From Botryococcus braunii (Eukaryota; Chlorophyta; Trebouxiophyceae), in the NCBI GenBank assembly GCA_002005505.1, contig KV908399.1, positions 257,825 to 321,824 of the forward strand: a stretch of DNA of 64,000 bases, written 5' to 3'. Position numbers and translations under genes: made by a program. The stretch's first letter is position 1, and every line of letters starts with the position of its first letter. The notes beneath the pieces are model-generated. The model saw only the letters and a program-made list of their open reading frames with translations, was not told the origin of the DNA and searched no databases. Positions 46,436 to 64,000 of this stretch are shown piece by piece.

Positions 46436-48297
46436 CCTCAATACCACTGCTTATTTTGCAGACAACACAATGACCCAGTGATCTTGGACTCAAAGTTGCC
46501 TTGATTCAGTGAGGATGGATATGTGAGGCTTGGTACACTTATTCCATAGCTTCCAAAGTTATGTAACTTTAAAACAATTGGCATCTTCTGGTTTAGTCTA
46601 TGTGCCTCGCATTGGAGGACAGCTTGCATTACAATGATAATAGAACCTGTAGCCAGCCAATAATATTGCAAAGGTCCCTCTTAAATAAATTTTTGTGAGC
46701 TCATGAGGATAAGAAACCCGCTTAAGGCCTCATGTCTGATCTACAGAACTATATTATATAACGATCCCATTGCCACCACATTGAAAATAGTCTAGACATC
46801 AAATGAGCGAACTTATTGATTATGTAACGAATAAGACCTGTTGAATTTACTCTCTATATGACTTCCATGGGTGCATTAAGCAACGACGGATCTGTACCTT
46901 GAGGGCACTGGCAGCCCGCTCGGTGTAACCAAAACTTCCTGACCCGCTTTTGGACGACATAGCAGAAACCTGAATAGATTTCCTTTTCTCTACGGTAAAT
47001 ACATAGAAATGGCATAACACGTTTTATCTGCACAGGTCCACACGAACGGTCATCAACGTGTAAGAGGACCGTGGGCTTGAGAGTGTACGACCCTCCCACA
47101 TAATCTACCAATATGATCCTTATGGAATCATGATAATTGCAATATCAATTCACGGCTGCACTTCATAACCTGGAAGGCATTCGCATTTGATTCCCTCCAT
47201 GGCCGGATCTGGCAAAGAGGACTCCGATGATCAGTGACGAGTATATTATCCAGTTTGTCCCTTCTGTACATCTTTACAAACTCAGTCGCGATTTCACAGG
47301 GATCGCGGCTTACGTAACCAAGCGTTCATAACTGATTTTCAAAGCTCGCTGTCGCTGCTTATTACGATGGCTCTCTTGGGATGTGCGCACCGTTTCGCTC
47401 TTGCCGTAGGACTCTTATCGTTCCTTTATTGGTTGTAAATGTGGTTTTGAATGTCTGACAGTGCTTAACAGGTTGGACAGGGTTAGCTTCGTCTCGTTTC
47501 TATCCGTACATTTTATCGTCGACACAAAAAATGAGTCTTTCAAGGGTTCCTCTTCCATGTTGGGAAGTCTATCTACGCACACCCCGCAAGGATGGCAGTC
47601 AATCTGGTCAGGGAGCTTCAGGTTAGAACCACAACTGGTTGATGTTCCAAAATGATCACTGATAACCCTCTTACCGGTGTCCTGCGAGGTCAAAAACTGT
47701 CCTTACCAGCTGCTAATGGGGAGGTCTCGGTACATCTGAACCGAGCCCCATTAGCAACAGGGAAGGTGGGCACTGGTTGGGCACTCAGACTGAAATGTTT
47801 AGTTTGTTTCTGTAAACTCTACTTGTGTCAGAGGTAAGCATAGCATGTATCAAAGTTGTTTGTATAGCAGAGCTAGCTTGTGAGAGGGGGATTTGCCTCG
47901 AGTTGGTCTTAGCTGTGTTAGTATAGCTGGCTTGAAGGCAGTCAGCTCCCGTTTATGTGACGGCTCTGGAAAGGGGTGAAAGTACTGCTTCAAGGTTTGC
48001 TTGAATTAAGATTGAGGAGACATAAGCATTGCAAACCCTGCCCATGTCCCCTCTGCACCCACCACCCTCTTCTTCTCGTTATACAGTTGAACCACCCGTA
48101 TAATTTGAACTTTCAAGGGTTTCCAGCACCTGTAACCAGATCCCTTTAGAGACTAAGAATGGAAATTGCAGGTAGAACCAGCTGGCAAAAATTCATGGAT
48201 ATGCGTGGGCCTGTGTTGACAGTAGTCCATTTGGGCAGGTGTGAAGAGCTTGGGCAATTGTTGCTTCTTCTGTAAGTGATGATGATCCCTCCATGCA
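46436..48297. promoter_or_regulatory. Divergent promoter region between lipin (-) and the kinesin-like gene (+)
   Basis: The two genes diverge, so the promoters of both should lie within about 760-1860 bp. An ATG at 47199 opens MAGSGKEDSDD and could be the first kinesin coding exon: a donor after GATGATCA would leave phase 2, matching the acceptor before 48298. The donor is weak. No TATA box or other element is called. Confidence 0.4.
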
Positions 48298-59051
<10,754 letters not shown>

Positions 59052-59261
59052 GTGAGCTTCTCGCAAAGGCATGAAGATACAGGCTTTGTGTATTCCTATG
59101 ACAAGGCAATTTATGGGGACGTAGGATGTTGTGAAATCCTAACTGCTGTGCTTGCCACAAGGACACGCACGGCTATTTGGCCATTAACAAGAGGATGGGA
59201 CAGATATGGCAATAGACCAAAGTGGCCAAAATAGGACGTGTGACAGGCAGAGGGGTAGGGG

Positions 59262-59262
<1 letters not shown>

Positions 59263-59319
<57 letters not shown>

Positions 59320-59359
59320 TCACACACCACGCACGCAGAGAGAGAGAGAGGGGTAGGGG

Positions 59360-59401
<42 letters not shown>

Positions 59402-59445
59402 AGTAGAAGAGAGAGAGAGGGGAAGGGGGTAGCACGTGCGCGCGC

Positions 59446-59500
<55 letters not shown>

Positions 59501-59503
59501 CGC

Positions 59504-59581
<78 letters not shown>

Positions 59582-59627
59582 TGGGTTCAAAGGAGTGAGA
59601 TGTGTGTGTGTGTGAGTGTGTGTGTGT

Positions 59628-59706
<79 letters not shown>

Positions 59707-59757
59707 GGTGGGTGTTGGTGTTGGTGTTGGTGGTTGGGGGTGGGGGGGGGGGGGTTT
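59263..59757. repeat. Compound (CA)n/(GA)n/(GT)n/(G)n microsatellite
   Basis: CA tract, several GA tracts with GCGC interruptions, a GT tract, GGTGTT units and a G run. Confidence 0.97.
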
Positions 59758-60380
59758 GCATATGTCTGTTGCAACTGGGGCGTCCTTCATTGACCCAACG
59801 GTTCTCAAGCTGCTCCCAAAGTTGTGTTCTACTTCAGTCTATAATCATTAGTCAGCTCTTACGCCTTATCGCTATCCCTGACCGGCCGCGGTGCAGCCAC
59901 AGTCATCCCGTTGAGTACCAATCTTTTTACCTTTTCCTGATATTGAATCACATATTCAGATTTGATATAACCTTTTCCTTCAATGTATTTATCCTTAATT
60001 AGCCAGAAGGCTTCAATCCTCGTCCAGTCAGCGTTTCATCTACCCTTTGAAGAGGCCTCAATCCTACAATTTATCAGGACTACGTCGTGGAAAATTATCT
60101 ACCCAACATCCTTTGTTTACCCGTTCATCCATCCATCACGGCATGAACATTCTTCCCTTTGCTTCTCATCAGGCGTCCTTGTTCCACCGACCCCTCTCCC
60201 TTCAAAAGGATTTAAGAATTAAAACTCACAACAGCATGTCCTCTACCACAGGGGCGCTTCTGTAGGAAGCTTCCTACAAAAGCCCCCCAGACGTTGTGGC
60301 GTGTCCACAACGGACCAGCAACCCCTTTTTTGGGCCACGCCAAAGGTGCACCTTCGACTGTCTTTACAGGCCTGGCCAGG

Positions 60381-60473
60381 GAGAGGGAGGGGGAGAGAGA
60401 GAGTGTGTGTGTGTGTGTGGGGGGGGGGGGGAGAAGAGGAGAGAGATAGTGGGGGGGGGGAGAGGGAGGGAGG

Positions 60474-60509
<36 letters not shown>
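60381..60509. repeat. (GA)n/(GT)n/(G)n microsatellite
   Basis: Short GA, GT, G and GA blocks in non-coding sequence upstream of the DUF493 gene. Confidence 0.93.
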
Positions 60510-60512
<3 letters not shown>

Positions 60513-60654
60513 GTTTGTCACTGGTTTGCACCCTTTCTTAATATTTCCTTACATGCCAACTGATTTCCTGCCGTGTTTTGTACTGCAGTATGCTTTTTCT
60601 GTGTCCCAAACTGTCCGTTGTCATGACACTACTCCTTTTCTCATGCACACCGCT

Positions 60655-60672
60655 GTCTGTGTGTGTGTGTGC

Positions 60673-60741
<69 letters not shown>
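60655..60741. repeat. (GT)n microsatellite
   Basis: A GT tract with one GCGT interruption near its start. Confidence 0.95.
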
Positions 60742-60742
<1 letters not shown>

Positions 60743-61214
60743 ACCCCCCGCGCGCAAAGGCATGTGCGTATGCGTGTACACCTTGCCCCCTTCTCTCTTT
60801 CGATTTCAGTTGCGTTGGTTCTGAAACACGACTATTATTGCAATGGGGATTGGGGTCAGATGTTTGTTACTTTCGCATGAACACACTGCAACCAGTGGAT
60901 GCAAATTGCATCATGCAATCGTAATCCCTGCCACGAATCACTGATACGAACCGAGAACTTACGATTCGTGGACCAAGCAGCTGTTGAAAGCGGTTGATAG
61001 GATCAGCAGCCCTGGTCCCCAGAGATGGTTAAGAACACCCCCCGTGGACGGTGCGGATGTTTTGCTTACAGTGAGCAAGTTGCTACCGTTTCCTTTGCAC
61101 TTGGAAATCAATCAATAGGTTTCCTCTATTCCTAGGCATTTACGAGTTCGAAAAGGGAAAGATAAGCCCCTGAAGGTTGTTGAATTTCTTGAAATTCCTC
61201 TTCTTTACTCTCTT

Positions 61215-62186
61215 ATGGCTTTTACTTTTCGTGGTTTGCAGACCCGTTCATTTTGGGCATCAGAAAGGATCATTAATAGACACGACCAGCGGAGAATTTA
61301 CCAAGTTACCCTTGGTCCCTGCCTTAAATCCCCACTGTTTTGCACAACGTGCGGAATACCAAATGGCAGTAGCGAATGGGATTCAGAAGATCTTCAAGAA
61401 AGAGTTTCCGACACCCAAGTATCTAACCTTCGTGGAAAGCGAAGCCGAGCAGGGATTCCGCCTTCGTTGCCAACATTTAAGACACAAAACGACACAGGGA
61501 GCGCTTTGAGAAGGACATTGTCAGGTGAGTCAAGCAGTACATATTATAACGAGCATAACAGTTTCAAGTCTGGACTGATATTGGAGTGTAAAGGGGAGGG
61601 GGAGTTGATTTCTGACAGAGTTGTGCATGCAGAAGTATCAAATTCCGATGGACGGATAGCTATGGGGAACAACCTTGTTTTGGGGGGGGATGGCTCTGAG
61701 GAAGCATGGCGGGAGCTCGATAAAAAGGTGTGTTACCTAACCCGACTGCCCATTTGGCACAAATTGATGCGAATTATTTTGACAACTTTCAACAGCTGAG
61801 CTAGTGCCTAATGTGTCCCACAGATAAATGAGTATCCTGATTACAGAGTATTCAAGGGAATTGGTGAGGGCGGCGAGTCTTTCGTTAAGTCCATGGTGGC
61901 AGCTGTGGAAAGCATTGTAGGCCCTGTGACGCCTGACCAAATACGGGAGAAAGAGTCTTCAGCAGGGCGCTATGTGTCAGTTTCTGTAGGTCCTGTGCTT
62001 GTCAGCAATGCTGATCAGGTGCCGCCTTGCCATGCATGGCTGTAAGTACTTTGAAATGCTGCTGTAACCCTTTTGCTTAGCTCAGAGGAAATTGGAAGGC
62101 GTCAGATTTTACTGCTTGTGCCTGTGCAGGTAAGAGATGTGTACATGGCCATGAAACAAGATAAGCGGTTGAAGTGGTTGATTTGA
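61215..62186 (+). CDS. DUF493 (YbeD-like) family protein, probably plastid-targeted
   Basis: Complete three-exon gene: 61215-61727 (ATG), 61824-62018 and 62130-62186 (TGA), all joined in phase 0, 254 codons before the stop. Residues 1-23 (MAFTFRGLQTRSFWASERI and on) are rich in Ser/Arg/Thr with almost no acid, as in a chloroplast or mitochondrial transit peptide. About 145 residues of low-complexity sequence follow. The C-terminal 85 residues are the DUF493 domain: INEYPDYRVFKGIGEGGE, FVKSMVAAVESIVG, SSAGRYVSVSVGPVLV and the ending VYMAMKQDKRLKWLI. Bacterial YbeD is a small protein of this fold; the plant members' function is not established. The good internal donor at 61524 (TCAG/GTGAGT) could allow alternative splicing, but the frame stays open across it. 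Confidence 0.85.
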
Positions 62187-62654
62187 ACCTGTTCAACCGT
62201 TTCCCGTAAATGGCAGTCCACAGCTTGGACAAAATTGACTGTTCAACTTTGAAGTTTGGAAATGGCATTTCTTGCTAGAATTTGGAGTCGACATTTTGGG
62301 AGCCCTGCAAGCCATGACATGTACCGCTGGAAATCTGCCAAGCTGCTAGAAAAAAGTGGAACATATCTATATGTAAATCCTGTGCTGTTATTTTGAGTGT
62401 GGAAATGAGGACCCTGTGTGCAGAAAAGGCTAGTTCGTCATTTGTTTGCATAGCTTTCTTCTTGTTTACTCTGATTAGGACTGTTTACTCTGATTTTGGT
62501 AAGCTGGGTGCCTGCCCGTTATGGCAAAAAGTATATTAAAGGGAGACGGAACAAGGATGTTTCATAACTTTACAGGTGAGCGCATCAAGCCTTTCATAAA
62601 GCATATCAAAGCTATTAAGATTATCATGCAAACGTGGAAAGATCCGCCCAACTC

Positions 62655-62976
<322 letters not shown>

Positions 62977-63315
62977 GTTTAGGTTCTGGGTAAGTGACCT
63001 GCGAGGGACAGGGAAACAAAGTTACCAACGTGTAGGTTGGAGGCTGGGCTGCCATGCTATGTACGTGCCTTGCGCCTTAGGTTGCCGTGTTGTTCTCACA
63101 GAAACATCTACGTGACGTCTTTGTGAACTGGTAACCACGGGGTAACATTGTACGTGCGGTCTTTGAATCCGTTCCATTGTTCTAGTAATCATGTTTATGT
63201 AGGTACATATGACATGGTCTCCTAGGATACGTAGGGTTCTTATGTTTCACAATATATTCAAGTGGAACTCACTGTTATCCCCTACTATTTCATGGTGAAG
63301 TATAACTGTATGTGT

Positions 63316-63353
63316 GTAAGGAGGGGGGGGGGGTTTGGAGGGAAGGTAGAAGG

Positions 63354-63446
<93 letters not shown>

Positions 63447-63480
63447 GAGAGAGAGAGGGGGGGGGAGGGAGGGAGGGGGG

Positions 63481-63523
<43 letters not shown>

Positions 63524-63590
63524 GTGTGGCGAGCCGGAGGGGGAGAGAGAGGGAGAGGGTGGGAGGGGGGTGGGAGATGGGGGGGGGCAC
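63316..63590. repeat. Compound (G)n/(CA)n/(GA)n/G-rich microsatellite
   Basis: A G run, a CA tract with two GACA interruptions, then GA and G-rich blocks. Confidence 0.96.
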
Positions 63591-64000
63591 CGAGGGATGT
63601 CAGCCTGAGGTTAGCCTGGTCAGGTCCTTCTCTTCCTCCCTTTATGGTTTATAAAACCATTGTTATTTTATAAGGCACTTGTGCGACAGGAAAAGTGCCC
63701 ATATCGTTCAGATATACTTTAGAAGAGAGTTCAAGGATTGAGGAATAGGCATATTACAAAAATCTTTTCTAATCTCGCTCTTGTAGTGAAGGAGACAACC
63801 GCCCGTGGCCTCGCAAGCCTTTTCATTTGAAACATGGGGGGGGGGGGGGTGCATCCTGATGCGCTGGCCATGTTGAATAGACTCAAGGACTTCGACCAGT
63901 CCGTCATTGCACAAGAAGATTTGGAGGGAAATTCTGTCATGCATCGCGTCAGTTTCACTTTAGCGGCCGCTGTGGGTTGCCACCTGGCTACTCGCAGGGT

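Larger units (their letters stand above)
59052..61214. other. Region between the last kinesin exon seen and the DUF493 gene
   Basis: Reading on from the 58894 exon without splicing reaches a stop at 59232-59234. The remaining 3' exon(s) and UTR of the kinesin-like gene should lie here; one phase-0 acceptor near 60810 would give a very short ending. Otherwise the region holds three microsatellite blocks and unrecognised frames. The promoter of the DUF493 gene is expected upstream of 61215. Confidence 0.45.

Overview
This is a window of nuclear DNA from a eukaryote with many introns, most likely a streptophyte: a charophyte alga such as Chara, or an early land plant. The coding signal comes in short exons of 36-830 bp bounded by GT-AG sites. 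Introns run from about 50 bp to over 2 kb and often carry large (GA)n, (GT)n and (CT)n blocks. Three genes point to the green lineage: a plant-type lipin, a DUF493 protein with a plastid-transit-like N-terminus, and cysteine-rich secreted and GPI-anchored proteins resembling lipid-transfer proteins. The species is an inference. Exons were built by hand from homology-like motifs and splice-phase agreement, so untested joins remain.

Layout. 1-2145: low-complexity C/CT tract, no gene seen. 2146-4721 (+): 3' end of a ZGPAT-like G-patch protein. 5339-5729: MITE with 25-bp terminal inverted repeats and a TA target site. 7836-9753 (+): 3' part of a secreted protein with a GPI-anchor signal. 11.2-12.0 kb: overlapping open frames, including a small possible membrane protein. 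13479-13571 (+): one isolated Cys-containing exon. 15444-16742 (+): signal-peptide gene with an eight-cysteine-like pattern. 16.7-22.9 kb: mostly unassigned, with a possible minus-strand signal-peptide exon at 21.6 kb. 22944-29916 (+): mRNA cap guanine-N7 methyltransferase-like protein with a 99-G tract in one intron. 29.9-33.5 kb: microsatellites and a poly-A run. 46435-33558 (-): phosphatidate phosphatase (lipin/PAH), with N-LIP, central low-complexity and C-LIP exons. 48298-59051 (+): divergent kinesin with a long N-terminal extension, reading away from lipin. 61215-62186 (+): complete three-exon DUF493 gene. 62.2-64 kb: microsatellites only.

The recognised genes are ordinary nuclear genes for RNA processing, lipid synthesis, the cytoskeleton, a plastid protein and the cell surface. 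They do not form a pathway. The most unusual items are the kinesin with degenerate switch motifs, the perfect 35-bp hairpin inside one of its introns, the MITE, the loose group of cysteine-rich secreted genes, and the extreme dinucleotide and poly-G content.
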